DNA of 64,000 bases from NCBI RefSeq assembly GCF_003751785.1, contig NZ_RKIE01000001.1, positions 434,001 through 498,000 on the forward strand, written 5' to 3'. This document shows positions 33,780-42,551 of the stretch, piece by piece. A program made the translations under genes and the position numbers. Position 1 is the first letter of the stretch; the number at the start of each line of letters is the position of its first letter. This stretch comes from Frigoribacterium sp. PhB160 (GTDB taxonomy: Bacteria > Actinomycetota > Actinomycetes > Actinomycetales > Microbacteriaceae). The notes below the pieces were generated by a model. It was not told where the DNA came from. It saw nothing but the letters and a program-made list of their open reading frames with translations, and made no database searches.

Positions 33780-34834
33780 CCGTCAGCACCCCCGCCTCCA
33801 CCTCCACCTCCGACCGTCATGACGAGGCCCCGACCGCCGACGGTGTCGCGCCCCGGCCCCGCATCGCCCTGACCCTCGGCGACCCCGCCGGCGTCGGCCC
33901 CGAGCTCGCGGCCCGCCTGCTCTCCGACCCCGCCAACCTCGAGGCGGCCGCGATCTTCGTGCTCGCCGACCGTGCCGAGCTCGACGCCGCGGCCGCGGTG
34001 ATCGACGTCACGATCCCGCTGAGCGACGAGCCGCGGCCCGGCTTCGCGACCCTGCTCGACGACGGGTCGGCACCGGCCGAGCCCATCCCGCCGCGCCAGG
34101 TCAGCAAGGAGGCGGGGGAGCGGGCCCTGCACCAGCTGCGGCGGGCCATCGACCTGGCCAACGCGGGCGAGGTCGGCGCCATCGTCTTCACGCCCCTCAA
34201 CAAGACGAGCCTGCACCTCGGCGGCATGACCGAGGAGGACGAGCTGCGCTGGTTCGCGAAGGAGCTCCGAAGCGAGGGCGTGACGAGCGAGATCAACATC
34301 ATCCCGGGCCTCTGGACGGCGCGGGTCACGTCGCACATCGGCATCCGCGACGTCGCCGACCGCATCACGACCCAGGGCGTGGTCGACGCCGTGCGCCTCC
34401 TCGACGAGCTGCTGCGCGACTCGGGCGTCGAGCGCCCCCGACTCGGCGTCTGCGGCCTCAACCCGCACAACGGCGAGAACGGCATCTTCGGCCGTGAGGA
34501 GATCGACGTCATCGCCCCCGGCGTGGCCGAGGCGGCGGCGGGCGGCGTCGACGTGGTCGGGCCGTTCCCCTCGGACACGATCTTCGTCGGGGCACGCGAC
34601 CGCTACGACGGCATCGTGACGATGTACCACGACCAGGGCCAGATCGCGATCAAGCTGCTCGGCTTCGACGGCGGCGTCACCGTGCAGGGCGGCCTGCCCG
34701 TCGTCATCGCGACGCCCGCGCACGGCACCGCGTTCGACATCGCCGGCACCGGCGTCGCGAGCGTCACGTCGAGCCAGCGCGCGCTCGACGTGGCCATCGC
34801 CGTGGCCGGGCGCCGCGCGGTCCGTCGGCCCTGA
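33776..34834 (+). CDS. PdxA2-type 4-phospho-(D-threonate/erythronate) dehydrogenase family protein
   Basis: NAD-dependent metal enzyme of 352 residues. [21 protein letters not shown] at about 28-48 is the PdxA start; metal-binding His residues are in [10 protein letters not shown] and [30 protein letters not shown] and [11 protein letters not shown]-type loops are typical. Biosynthetic PdxA makes a vitamin B6 precursor. PdxA2 paralogues in catabolic clusters oxidise and decarboxylate 4-phospho-threonate or -erythronate to dihydroxyacetone phosphate. The surroundings contain no B6 gene, so PdxA2 is preferred. The usual DUF1537 tetronate kinase is absent from the window. The first 25 residues are a Thr/Ser-rich extension. 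Confidence 0.86.
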   Translation: MTVSTPASTSTSDRHDEAPTADGVAPRPRIALTLGDPAGVGPELAARLLSDPANLEAAAIFVLADRAELDAAAAVIDVTIPLSDEPRPGFATLLDDGSAPAEPIPPRQVSKEAGERALHQLRRAIDLANAGEVGAIVFTPLNKTSLHLGGMTEEDELRWFAKELRSEGVTSEINIIPGLWTARVTSHIGIRDVADRITTQGVVDAVRLLDELLRDSGVERPRLGVCGLNPHNGENGIFGREEIDVIAPGVAEAAAGGVDVVGPFPSDTIFVGARDRYDGIVTMYHDQGQIAIKLLGFDGGVTVQGGLPVVIATPAHGTAFDIAGTGVASVTSSQRALDVAIAVAGRRAVRRP

Positions 34835-34836
34835 GC

Positions 34837-35604
34837 GTGCTCGTCGGCATCAGCACCAAGGCGTACCTGTCGCGGGCGCGCACGCTGGAGTGGCTGGGCG
34901 AGCTCGCCGACCTCGCCCGCGGCCACGTCGCGGTGCGGAGCGGTGCCGTCGAGCTCGTCGTGGCCCCGGCCACGCCGCTGCTCGAGGCGGCCGTCCGGCT
35001 GCTCGACGGCACGGGAGTGCGGGTCATGGCCCAGGACGTCAGCCGGTTCGCCGGAGGCGCGGTGACCGGCGAGGTCGTCGCGTCGCTGCTCGCCGACCTC
35101 GGCGTCCTCTACGTCGAGATCGGCCACGCCGAGCGCCGCGGTCTGCTCGGCGAGACCGACGCGGTCGTCGCGGAGAAGGTCGCGCGCAGCCGGGAGGCCG
35201 GTCTCGTCCCCTGGCTCTGCGTGGGGGAGGAGGCGCGGGTCGGGCCCGCCGAGGCTGCCGCGTCGTGCCTGGCGCAGGTCGCCGCGGCGGCGCCCGGGCG
35301 GGGGCCCCTGGTCGTCGCCCACGAGCCCGTCTGGGCGATCGGCGCGGCGGAGCCCGCGCCGGTCGACCACGTCGTGCGCGTCGCCGAGGCGCTCCGGGCG
35401 GGACTGCCCGAAGGCGTCGACGCCGCCCGGCTCGTCTACGGCGGCAGCGCCGGACCGGGACTGCTGGCCCAGACGGTGCCGGCCGTGGACGGCCTGTTCC
35501 TCGGACGGCGGGCCCACGACGTCGCGGGGGTGGCGCGCGTCCTCGACGAGGTCGTCCGCGCCTCCTCACGTCCCCTGAGCACGGCGGACCGGCCGGTCCC
35601 ATGA
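34837..35604 (+). CDS. Triosephosphate isomerase family protein (divergent)
   Basis: 255 residues of TIM fold. The active-site His is in VEIGHAERRGLLGE and the catalytic Glu in AHEPVWAIG; the phosphate loop is YGGSAGPGLLAQ. The N-terminus reads ISTKAYL where housekeeping TPI has a NWKMN-like segment, so the substrate site differs. Catabolic paralogues (LerI/EryH) isomerise L-erythrulose 1-phosphate to D-erythrulose 4-phosphate, which fits the kinase and RpiB neighbours. GTG start two bases after the pdxA2 stop. Confidence 0.86.
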   Translation: MLVGISTKAYLSRARTLEWLGELADLARGHVAVRSGAVELVVAPATPLLEAAVRLLDGTGVRVMAQDVSRFAGGAVTGEVVASLLADLGVLYVEIGHAERRGLLGETDAVVAEKVARSREAGLVPWLCVGEEARVGPAEAAASCLAQVAAAAPGRGPLVVAHEPVWAIGAAEPAPVDHVVRVAEALRAGLPEGVDAARLVYGGSAGPGLLAQTVPAVDGLFLGRRAHDVAGVARVLDEVVRASSRPLSTADRPVP

Positions 35605-35609
35605 GCCTG

Positions 35610-35617
35610 CCTATAGG
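35610..35617 (+). promoter_or_regulatory. CCTATAGG palindrome before the GntR gene
   Basis: This 8-bp palindrome contains a possible -10 box (TATAGG) and may be an autoregulatory operator. It lies about 40 bases before the chosen start. Confidence 0.35.
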
Positions 35618-35654
35618 AAAGACGACCACGGCGAGCATGTGGAACACTGGGCGG

Positions 35655-36329
35655 ATGCCAGCCACGGACGGACAGCGTCGACCGAAGCGCGTGGCGCTGT
35701 CGGAATGGGTCTACGACGAGCTCCTGAGCCGGTTGTTCGACGACACGCTCCCTCCGGGCACTCCCCTCAACATCGACGCGCTGGCCCGCGACCTCGACGT
35801 GTCGCAGACCCCGATCCGGGAGGCCCTCGCCCGCCTCGAGTCGACCGGCCTCGTGACGCGTGCCGCGCTGCGGGGCTACCGGGCGGCGCCGTTGCTCACG
35901 GGCGCGGAGCTCGACGACCTCATGCACGCGCGGGGCGTGATCGAGCCCGCGGTCGCCCGGCTCGCCGCCCCACGGCGCACGGACGGCTTCATCGCGGCCC
36001 TCGGGGAGACCGTCACCCGGCTCGCCGAGGCGCCCAAGGGGCCGACGTTCGCCGAGTACCACGCGTACTGGGAGGCCGACGAGACCTTCCACCAGCTGAT
36101 CGCCCAGCACGCCGACAACGCCTTCCTCCACCGCGCCTTCGAGTCGCTCGGCGGGCAGGCCCAGCGGTTCCGCATGTTCGGCGGGCTGGGCGTGAGCGAC
36201 GCCGACCACGCGATCCGCGAGCACCGGGCGGTCCTCGAGGCCCTCGACTCGGGCGACGCCGACGCGGCGGGGGCGGCCATGCAGGCGCACGTCGACGCGG
36301 TCCGCGGACGGGCCGCGGCCGAGGCGTAG
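35655..36329 (+). CDS. GntR-family regulator, FCD subfamily
   Basis: 224 residues. N-terminal winged helix (about 12-75): LSEWVYDELLSRLFDDTLPPG and LDVSQTPIREALARLESTGLV. The FCD effector domain (about 95-215) has the usual metal/ligand residues in EADETFHQLIAQHADN and AIREHRAVLEALDSGD. FCD regulators bind organic acids or sugar acids, matching the TTT importer. It is the last gene of the cluster and the likely local repressor. Start uncertain: in-frame ATG 35637 is an alternative. Confidence 0.9.
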   Translation: MPATDGQRRPKRVALSEWVYDELLSRLFDDTLPPGTPLNIDALARDLDVSQTPIREALARLESTGLVTRAALRGYRAAPLLTGAELDDLMHARGVIEPAVARLAAPRRTDGFIAALGETVTRLAEAPKGPTFAEYHAYWEADETFHQLIAQHADNAFLHRAFESLGGQAQRFRMFGGLGVSDADHAIREHRAVLEALDSGDADAAGAAMQAHVDAVRGRAAAEA

Positions 36330-36351
36330 GACGCGACCCGGCCCCGCGACG

Positions 36352-36357
36352 TACCGT
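36352..36357 (+). promoter_or_regulatory. -10 box of a likely leaderless transcript
   Basis: TACCGT lies seven bases before ATG 36365; no ribosome site is present. Confidence 0.5.
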
Positions 36358-36364
36358 CACCGTC

Positions 36365-36826
36365 ATGCAGCCACGCCGCCTCGCGCCTCCCCGATGGTCC
36401 CGTCGCGTCGCCCTGGCGGCGTGGATCGCCTGCGCGCTCACCGGCGTGGCCCTGGCGTCGGCGGCGCTCGACCCCGAGGTGCAGGCCCGCGGGTTCCTCG
36501 TCGCGACGGGCGTCGTGTTCGCGGTCGTCCCCGGCCGGGCGGCGGTCCGCAACCACCGCGTCGGCGTCGTGCTCGACGACACGACCCTGCACGTCCACGG
36601 CTGGCTGTGGTCGCGCCGGGTGCCGCGAGACCACATCACCGCCGTGTGGGACCCGGGCCAGGTGCAGTTCGACGGTGACCGCGGCGTGCCCGAGACCGTG
36701 TGGATCACGTGGCTCATGCGGAACGGGCCCGACGACGACTCGACGGTCTTCGGGCGGCTGCAGCGGCCGTGGCGCGAGGCGACGACGGAGATCCGCGAGT
36801 GGGCGGGCGTGACGAACGCGCTCTGA
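36365..36826 (+). CDS. Small membrane protein with PH-like domain
   Basis: 153 residues. Two hydrophobic helices (about 13-35 and 45-63) are followed by a beta-rich region with VGVVLDDTTLHVHGWLWSR and RVPRDHITAVWD, the pattern of bacterial PH domains that follow membrane helices. Similar proteins are widespread in actinobacteria without known role. It stands alone between the GntR gene and the SDR gene. Confidence 0.65.
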   Translation: MQPRRLAPPRWSRRVALAAWIACALTGVALASAALDPEVQARGFLVATGVVFAVVPGRAAVRNHRVGVVLDDTTLHVHGWLWSRRVPRDHITAVWDPGQVQFDGDRGVPETVWITWLMRNGPDDDSTVFGRLQRPWREATTEIREWAGVTNAL

Positions 36827-36887
36827 CGGGGCCCGCTAGCGTCGGACCAGAGCGCCGGAGGCGCGCCCCGCCCCCGAGGAGGACCCC

Positions 36888-37706
36888 ATGACCCAGCCCC
36901 GTCACCCCGCATCCGCCACCCCGGCCACCGGCTCCCTCTGGGTCGTCACGGGGGCCGCCGGCACGGTCGGCACGGCCCTCCGTGCCGCCCTCTACGAGCT
37001 GGGCGTCGACCTCGTCTCGACCGACCTCCGCGAGCCGACGTCGCTCGGGGAGCGCGACCGGGTCGTCGCCGCCGACGTCGCCGACCTCGAGGGGCTCGTC
37101 GAGCTGGTCGCCGGGGCCGACGGCGTCATCCACCTCGGCGGGATCGCCGACGAGGCCGACTTCCACGACCTGGCGACGGTGAACGTCGTCGGCACGTACC
37201 ACGTGCTCGAGGCCGCACGCCGGGCAGGCGTGCCCCGCGTCGTCTTCGCGAGCACGAACCGCGTGACCGGCATGCACCCCGCCGGGACGACGACCGACCC
37301 GACGATGCCGACCCGGCCAGACGGCTTCTACGGGGCCTCGAAGGTCGCCGGCGAGGCCCTCTGCCAGCTCTACGCCGACAAGTTCGGGCTCAGCACGATC
37401 GCCGTCCGCATCGGCAGCTACGGCGACGAGCCCGGCTCGGCCCGGGAGCAGCGCACGTGGCTGAGCCGGGCCGACGCGGTCCGCGCGTTCGTCGCGGCGA
37501 TGACGACGGACGCCCACCACGCCGTCTTCTACGCGGTCTCGGCGAACCGCGACCGCTGGTGGGACCTCGAGGCAGGCCGGGCCGTCGGCTTCGAGCCGCA
37601 GGACGACGCGTCGACGCGTCGTGCCGACGAGCCCTACGACCCGGCGGCGCCGCAGGGCGGGCCGTACGCCGAGGTCGCCTTCTCGCTCGACCGCATGACG
37701 CGGTAG
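36888..37706 (+). CDS. NAD-dependent SDR, uronate dehydrogenase-like
   Basis: 272 residues, extended SDR. Cofactor motif GAAGTVG (about 23-29), HLGGIADEADF, catalytic Ser/Thr in FASTNRVTGMHP, then YGASKVAGE with the Tyr-x3-Lys pair. The stretches VRIGSYGDEPGSAREQRTWLS and VSANRDRWWDLE closely follow the layout of uronate dehydrogenase, which oxidises glucuronate or galacturonate to aldaric acid lactones. AGGAGGA lies just before the ATG. It may serve sugar-acid metabolism with the preceding cluster, but it has its own promoter region. Confidence 0.82.
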   Translation: MTQPRHPASATPATGSLWVVTGAAGTVGTALRAALYELGVDLVSTDLREPTSLGERDRVVAADVADLEGLVELVAGADGVIHLGGIADEADFHDLATVNVVGTYHVLEAARRAGVPRVVFASTNRVTGMHPAGTTTDPTMPTRPDGFYGASKVAGEALCQLYADKFGLSTIAVRIGSYGDEPGSAREQRTWLSRADAVRAFVAAMTTDAHHAVFYAVSANRDRWWDLEAGRAVGFEPQDDASTRRADEPYDPAAPQGGPYAEVAFSLDRMTR

Positions 37707-37816
37707 CGGCAGCGGCCGGGCCCGCGCGCACCGCTGGACCGCGCGTCTCGGGGCGGGTCCCGCCCTCGGTGCGAAGAGGGGGACTGGCTCAACCGTGAGT
37801 CGGCTCGGTCGTGTCG

Positions 37817-38146
37817 TCAGGCCTGGTCGAGGACCTCCTTCGCCACGGCCATCGCTGCCATCCCGTTCGGCCAGCCCGCGTAGAGCGTCACGTGGGTGAT
37901 GGCCTCGACGAGCTCGTCCTGGCCGACGCCGTTCTCGACGGCGCGACCGAGGTGGAAGCGCAGCTCGTCGGTGTGTCCGCCGGCGGTCAGCACGGCGACC
38001 GTGACGAGGCTCCGGTCGCGGGCCGAGAGCTCGGGCCGGTTCCACACGTCGGCGAAGAGGACGTCGTCGGTGAGCTCGGCGAGCTTGGGGGCGAAGTCGC
38101 CGAACATCGTCCGGCCTCCTCCCACCTGGCGGGGCTGGTCGGTCAT
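37817..38146 (-). CDS. Carboxymuconolactone decarboxylase family protein
   Basis: 109 residues. The CMD core is complete: [39 protein letters not shown] and [14 protein letters not shown]. It lacks the CxxC of the AhpD peroxidase branch, so it is closer to gamma-carboxymuconolactone decarboxylase-like proteins of unknown substrate. ATG 38146 has AAGGA six bases upstream. It is divergent from an MFS transporter. Confidence 0.88.
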   Translation of the reverse strand: MTDQPRQVGGGRTMFGDFAPKLAELTDDVLFADVWNRPELSARDRSLVTVAVLTAGGHTDELRFHLGRAVENGVGQDELVEAITHVTLYAGWPNGMAAMAVAKEVLDQA

Positions 38147-38234
38147 GGGGGTCCTTCTTCCGTGTCGGGGCGATGCGGGGCGGTGGCGCCCGCGACGACA
38201 GTGCACGCCCGGGCTGCCCGACGAGGGATGCCCT

Positions 38235-38272
38235 GAGAGGGCCTCTCTGCCGAGCGCGCCCGTCCGTAGCGT
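38235..38272 (+). promoter_or_regulatory. Candidate promoter and operator of the MFS gene
   Basis: The 13-base palindrome GAGAGGGCCTCTC (38235-38247) ends 19 bases before a TAGCGT -10 box (38267-38272). It overlaps where the -35 should be, so a repressor there would block the promoter. Confidence 0.45.
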
Positions 38273-38340
38273 GGAGCACCTCCCCGCTGCTCGTCCCGCC
38301 GACGACAGCGCCCGCCCGCTCCCTGGAAGGACCGCCTCCG

Positions 38341-39549
38341 GTGCCCACCGCCTCCGTCCCCACCGCCACCGCGCCTCCCGCGGGGCCGGCGTCGCCGACG
38401 CGCCTGCCGCTGTTCTCGCTCGTCGTGCTCGCGACGACGGGCTTCATCCTCGTCGCGATGGAGACGATGCCCGCCGGCCTCCTTCCCGAGATCGCCCGCG
38501 GGCTCGACACCGGCCAGGGCACGGTCGGCCTGCTCATCAGCGCCTACGCCCTCGGCACCGTGCTCGCGACGGTGCCCGCCATCACCTTGACGCGCGGGCT
38601 GCGCCGTCGTCGGCTGCTCGCCGCAGCGCTCGTCGGGCTGGTGCTCGCGAACGTGCTGACCGCCCTGGCGCCGACGGTCGCCGTGGCGCTCGTCTCCCGC
38701 TTCGTCGCCGGGGCCTTCTCGGGCACGATCTGGGGCATGCTCGCGGCCTACGGCCGCCGCATCAGCCCGCCCGACCGCGCCGGCCTCTCGCTCGCGATCG
38801 TGTCCGCGGGCGCTCCCGTCGGCTTCGCCTTCGGCACCCCGCTGGGCTCGTGGCTCGGCACGACCTTCGACTGGCGCTGGTCGTTCGGCGGGCTCAGCCT
38901 GCTCGGCGTCGTCGTGCTGCTGCTCGTGGTCACCGTCGTGCCCGACGCGGCCCCGACCTCGGCCGCGGCCCGCCTGTCGCTCGGCAAGGTCTTCCGCATC
39001 CGCGGCATCGCCGTCATCCTCGCCGTGATCGCGACCTGGATGATCGCGCACAACACGATCTACACGTACGTCTCGCCCTGGCTCCGCTCCGGCGGCTCGG
39101 GCCTCGGCGTCGACGTCACGCTGCTCGTCTACGGCGTCTCGTCGATCGGCGGCATCGTCGTGACGGGAGCACTGCTCGACCGGCACCCCCGTCCGCTTCT
39201 GCACGGAAGCGTCGCCCTCTTCGTCGTCGCCGGCGCCGTGCTGTTCGTGGGCCACGACTCGGCCGCGGCGGTCGTCGTCGCCGCGGTGCTCTGGGGCGTC
39301 ACCTTCGGCGGGGCCTCGGCGCAGCTGCAGGCCGCCCTCACCACGGCGGGCGGCGAGAACGCGGACGTCGCGAACGCGTTCCTGCCCGTCGCCTTCAACG
39401 TCGCGATCTTCGCCGCGGGCATCGTCGGCGCCGCCCTCCTCGGCGGGATCGGCCCCGTCGCGCTCCCCGTCGTCATGATGGTCTTCGGCGCGGTCGCCCT
39501 CGGGCTGACCCTCCGGGGACGCCGGTCGGCGTTCCCGGCCCGGCTCTGA
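38341..39549 (+). CDS. MFS transporter, DHA1-like
   Basis: 402 residues, twelve helices. It begins [32 protein letters not shown], the pattern of arabinose/drug efflux MFS proteins (YdhP/AraJ-like), with [14 protein letters not shown] and a motif-A-like loop [10 protein letters not shown] chose GTG 38341 because GGAAGGA lies about ten bases upstream; earlier in-frame codons give an unlikely Arg/Pro-rich start. Probably a drug or sugar exporter. Confidence 0.87.
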   Translation: MPTASVPTATAPPAGPASPTRLPLFSLVVLATTGFILVAMETMPAGLLPEIARGLDTGQGTVGLLISAYALGTVLATVPAITLTRGLRRRRLLAAALVGLVLANVLTALAPTVAVALVSRFVAGAFSGTIWGMLAAYGRRISPPDRAGLSLAIVSAGAPVGFAFGTPLGSWLGTTFDWRWSFGGLSLLGVVVLLLVVTVVPDAAPTSAAARLSLGKVFRIRGIAVILAVIATWMIAHNTIYTYVSPWLRSGGSGLGVDVTLLVYGVSSIGGIVVTGALLDRHPRPLLHGSVALFVVAGAVLFVGHDSAAAVVVAAVLWGVTFGGASAQLQAALTTAGGENADVANAFLPVAFNVAIFAAGIVGAALLGGIGPVALPVVMMVFGAVALGLTLRGRRSAFPARL

Positions 39550-39638
39550 CGGGGGCGGGCCCGACGGCCCGACCCGCGCCTCCTCGTCTTCCCGTCTTCT
39601 CTTCCTTCCCCGACACACCCACCAACCCAGGAGCATCC

Positions 39639-40685
39639 ATGCGCACCGTCAACGCCTACGCGGCACCGTCCGCCACCGAGCCCCTCGTCGCGACGACCAT
39701 CGAGCGCCGCGACGTCGGCCCCAAGGACGTCATGATCGACATCGCCTACGCCGGCATCTGCCACAGCGACATCCACACCGTCCGCGGCGAGTGGGGCGAG
39801 ATCCAGTACCCGCAGGTCGTCGGCCACGAGATCGTCGGCACCGTCTCGGAGGTCGGCTCCGAGGTCACGAAGCACCAGGTCGGCGACCGCGTCGGCGTCG
39901 GCTGCATGGTCAACTCGTGCGGCGAGTGCGAGTACTGCCAGCGCGGCGACGAGCAGTACTGCGCGAAGGGCAACATCGGCACCTACACGAGCGTCGACCC
40001 GATCGACGGCACCGTCACCCAGGGCGGCTACTCGCAGGCCGTCGTCGTCACGGAGGACTTCGTGCTGCGCGTGCCCGAGTCGCTCGACTACGACAAGGTC
40101 GCGCCGCTGCTCTGCGCCGGCATCACCCTCTACTCGCCGCTGCACCACTGGGGCGTGACCGAGGGCACCAAGGTCGCCATCGTCGGCATGGGCGGCCTCG
40201 GCCACATGGGCGTCAAGATCGCCGCGGCGCTCGGCGCCGACGTCACGGTGCTGTCGCAGACGACCTCGAAGAAGGACGACTCGCTGCGCTTCGGTGCGAA
40301 GGCGCACTACGCGACCAGCGACGAGCAGACCTTCACCGACCTGGCGAACTCGTTCGACCTCATCGTCAACACCGTCTCGGCCAAGATCGACATGGGCGCC
40401 TACCTCGGCCTGCTCGCCGTCGACGGCACGCTCGTCAACGTCGGCGCCCCGTCGGAGCCGCTCGAGGTCCCGGCGTTCGCGCTGATCCCCGCGCGTCGCA
40501 GCTGGGCCGGCTCGGCCATCGGCGGCATCCGCGAGACCCAGGAGATGCTCGACTTCTGCGCCGAGCACGGCATCGTGCCCGAGACGGAGCTCATCAGCGC
40601 CGACCAGATCAACGAGGCGTACGACCGCGTGCTGAAGTCGGACGTGCGGTACCGCTTCGTCATCGACGCGGCCACCTTCGCGTAG
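39639..40685 (+). CDS. Zinc-dependent NAD(P) alcohol dehydrogenase
   Basis: 348 residues, MDR superfamily, cinnamyl-alcohol-dehydrogenase/AdhA branch. Catalytic zinc site AGICHSDIH (Cys about 40) and VVGHEIVG (His about 62); structural zinc Cys cluster [20 protein letters not shown] motif [12 protein letters not shown] near 183. The Cys/His pattern is complete. CAGGAG lies seven bases before the ATG. It probably reduces aldehydes using NADPH. The perfect palindrome downstream is its terminator. Confidence 0.93.
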   Translation: MRTVNAYAAPSATEPLVATTIERRDVGPKDVMIDIAYAGICHSDIHTVRGEWGEIQYPQVVGHEIVGTVSEVGSEVTKHQVGDRVGVGCMVNSCGECEYCQRGDEQYCAKGNIGTYTSVDPIDGTVTQGGYSQAVVVTEDFVLRVPESLDYDKVAPLLCAGITLYSPLHHWGVTEGTKVAIVGMGGLGHMGVKIAAALGADVTVLSQTTSKKDDSLRFGAKAHYATSDEQTFTDLANSFDLIVNTVSAKIDMGAYLGLLAVDGTLVNVGAPSEPLEVPAFALIPARRSWAGSAIGGIRETQEMLDFCAEHGIVPETELISADQINEAYDRVLKSDVRYRFVIDAATFA

Positions 40686-40730
40686 GGACTGCTGCGGCGC
40701 GGGCCTGTGGCCCGCACCCGCGCGAATCGC

Positions 40731-40799
40731 TCGCACCCTCGAGGACCGCGAACACCCCCGCTCGCGAGCGGGGGTGTTCGCCGTTCTTCGGGGTCCGGG
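40731..40799. repeat. Dispersed palindromic element, copy C (diverged)
   Basis: The left arm, from GCACCCTCGAGGACCGCG to ACACCCCCG, follows the arm sequence of copies at 13.0 and 54.4 kb. The centre here is a perfect palindrome. It lies between two convergent genes. Confidence 0.45.
40748..40781. terminator. Perfect 34-bp palindrome between convergent genes
   Basis: Bases 40748-40781 equal their own reverse complement with no spacer. It can form a hairpin on either RNA strand and separates the alcohol dehydrogenase and PEBP genes. Confidence 0.75.
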
Positions 40800-40825
40800 T
40801 CGGGGAGTTTGCCGGGCGCCGCGCG

Positions 40826-41377
40826 CTACTCCGCGGGGATCTCGGCCGTCGCGACCAGCACCGCGCGCCCGAGGATGTGCGACGCGATCGTGAAGTTGAG
40901 GTACGCGGGCGTCGCGTCGGCCGGCACCTCGATGTCGGCGACGTCGAGGGCGTGCACGACGACGAAGTAGCGGTGCTGGCCGTGGCCCGCCGGAGGCGCG
41001 GCGCCGATGAACGAAGGAGCCCGCGAGTCGTTGGGCAGCTGGTACGCGCCCTCCGGCAGCTGGGCCCCGGAGGAGTCGCCGGCGCCCTCGGGCAGCGACG
41101 TCGCCGACGCGGGGACGTTCGCGACGGCCCAGTGCCAGAAGCCCGACTGCGTGGGGGCGTCGGGGTCGTACATCGTGACGGCGTAGCCCTTCGTGCCCTC
41201 GGGGGCACCCGACCACGACAGCTGGGGCGAGACGTCCTCGCCGCCGGGCACGCCGAACGCGCCCGAGTACTGCGGCTGCGCGAAGGCGGCGCCGTCGTCG
41301 ATCGTGGTGCTGGTCACGGTGAAGCTCGGCACCTCGGGCAGGCGGGCGAAGGGGTCGTTGCCGGTGTGGTCGCTCAT
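40826..41377 (-). CDS. YbhB/YbcL-family PEBP-like protein
   Basis: 183 residues of phosphatidylethanolamine-binding protein fold. DVSPQLSWSGAPEGTKGYAVTMYDPDAP holds the DPD-x-P ligand motif, and GFWHWAVANVPA the conserved His; HGQHRYFVVVHALD follows. ATG 41377 has GGAAAGGA six bases upstream. Cytoplasmic; bacterial members are of unclear role. Not linked to a neighbour operon. Confidence 0.92.
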   Translation of the reverse strand: MSDHTGNDPFARLPEVPSFTVTSTTIDDGAAFAQPQYSGAFGVPGGEDVSPQLSWSGAPEGTKGYAVTMYDPDAPTQSGFWHWAVANVPASATSLPEGAGDSSGAQLPEGAYQLPNDSRAPSFIGAAPPAGHGQHRYFVVVHALDVADIEVPADATPAYLNFTIASHILGRAVLVATAEIPAE

Positions 41378-41497
41378 GGCGGTCCTTTCCTGGGGCGGCC
41401 GGGTGGCGCCTCCTGGTCGATGATCGACCCTCGCGGCTGAGGGCGCGCGGGGTGCCCGGTCGTCACGCACCCGGTGGCGGCACCTCCGGCGCAGCCG

Positions 41498-41905
41498 TCA
41501 GAGGTGGCCGAGGTCGAGCATCAGCAGCATCGCGGCCGTGCTCACGAGCGACAGGGCGAGGACGCACCCGCCCACCCGGGCCAGCACGGCGTCGCGTCGG
41601 CGACGACCCTCGCGCGCGGGGCGGGAGGCGCCCGGTCCGCGGACCGCGAGCACCGCCTCCTGCGCCTGGTCCAGCGTGCAGAACGCGCCGACCGGGTCGC
41701 CCGCGACGTCCGTGGCGACGTAGCCGGAGCCGGTGAGCGTCACCTCGCCGAGGTGGGCCGTGCCGACCGTCGCGGTCCAGACGCCCGAGGTGGTCTCGGT
41801 CCAGCGGCAGCCGGACGAGTCGGCGGCCGACGCGGGGCCGCGACTCGCAGGTCGAGACGCGGCGGATGCCCTGGCGGGGGCGGGCGGGGTGGCGAGCGTC
41901 GTCAC
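41498..41905 (-). CDS. Small membrane-anchored protein of unknown function
   Basis: 135 residues. An Ala/Ser-rich N-terminus, then a beta-rich stretch (WTATVGTAHLGEVTLTGSGYVATDVAGD and GAFCTLDQAQEAV), and a C-terminal membrane helix (VLALSLVSTAAMLLMLDL). GTG 41905 has AGGAG seven bases upstream. I do not recognise the family. Confidence 0.6.
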   Translation of the reverse strand: MTTLATPPAPARASAASRPASRGPASAADSSGCRWTETTSGVWTATVGTAHLGEVTLTGSGYVATDVAGDPVGAFCTLDQAQEAVLAVRGPGASRPAREGRRRRDAVLARVGGCVLALSLVSTAAMLLMLDLGHL

Positions 41906-42120
41906 GGGGCGTCTCCTGTCCGAGGTCGGGGTCGGTCTCGGTCCGGCGACCCTGGTCCGACTGGTGAGGTCGAGGAGCTCGGCGGACGATGCCGATGGGC
42001 TGACCGTACGTCATCGCGAGCACTGGCGTGACAGGTCTGTCCACTTCCGGTCGCGAGGGGGCACGTGATGGACAGATCGGCCCCGGAACGACCCCCGCAC
42101 GGGGCACATCCGACCCCTGA

Positions 42121-42489
42121 TCAGGCCTTGTCGTGGATGGTCACGTGGTACCCGTCGGGGTCGGCGAACGTGAACGTGCGGCCGAAGGGGCCGTCGGTCG
42201 GCGCCGACACGATCCGGTGCCCGGCCGCGACGAGTCCGTCGTGCATGGCCTGGACGTCGGTGCCGTGCAGCCAGATCGCCGCGCCGACGCCCGGCCGGGG
42301 GGCCGCGTCGAGGTCGGTGCCCTCGACGACGTCGCGCAGGGCGAAGGCGATCGGCGTCGTGGTGAACACGACGGCGTGGGGCGGTCCGGCGGGGGAGCGC
42401 ACGAGGCCGAGGTGCTGCTCGTAGAACGCCTGCGAGGCGTCGAGGTCGCGCACCTGCAGGGAGATGAAGTCGGGTCCGGTGACGGGCAT
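42121..42489 (-). CDS. VOC-family (glyoxalase-like) protein
   Basis: 122 residues with two beta-alpha-beta3 modules. It begins DFISLQVRDLDASQAFYEQHLGL and ends FTFADPDGYHVTIHDKA, the usual VOC ends carrying metal ligands. Divergent from a MarR gene with two shared operators, so probably induced by the MarR ligand. It may be a detoxifying dioxygenase, glyoxalase or resistance protein. Confidence 0.9.
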   Translation of the reverse strand: MPVTGPDFISLQVRDLDASQAFYEQHLGLVRSPAGPPHAVVFTTTPIAFALRDVVEGTDLDAAPRPGVGAAIWLHGTDVQAMHDGLVAAGHRIVSAPTDGPFGRTFTFADPDGYHVTIHDKA

Positions 42490-42505
42490 GATGCTCCTTC
42501 TTTCG

Positions 42506-42523
42506 ATGTCAGTCTGCTGACAT
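42506..42523. promoter_or_regulatory. MarR operator candidate 1
   Basis: ATGTCAG-TCTG-CTGACAT is a perfect 7-bp inverted repeat with a four-base spacer, in the 60-base gap between divergent VOC and MarR genes. Confidence 0.75.
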
Positions 42524-42533
42524 GCCCCACCGT

Positions 42534-42551
42534 ATGTCAGGATGTTGACAT
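42534..42551. promoter_or_regulatory. MarR operator candidate 2, overlapping the MarR start
   Basis: ATGTCAG-GATG-TTGACAT has the same outer arms and geometry as the first site, 28 bases away. Its last bases are the MarR start codon, so binding would also block MarR expression. Confidence 0.72.
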
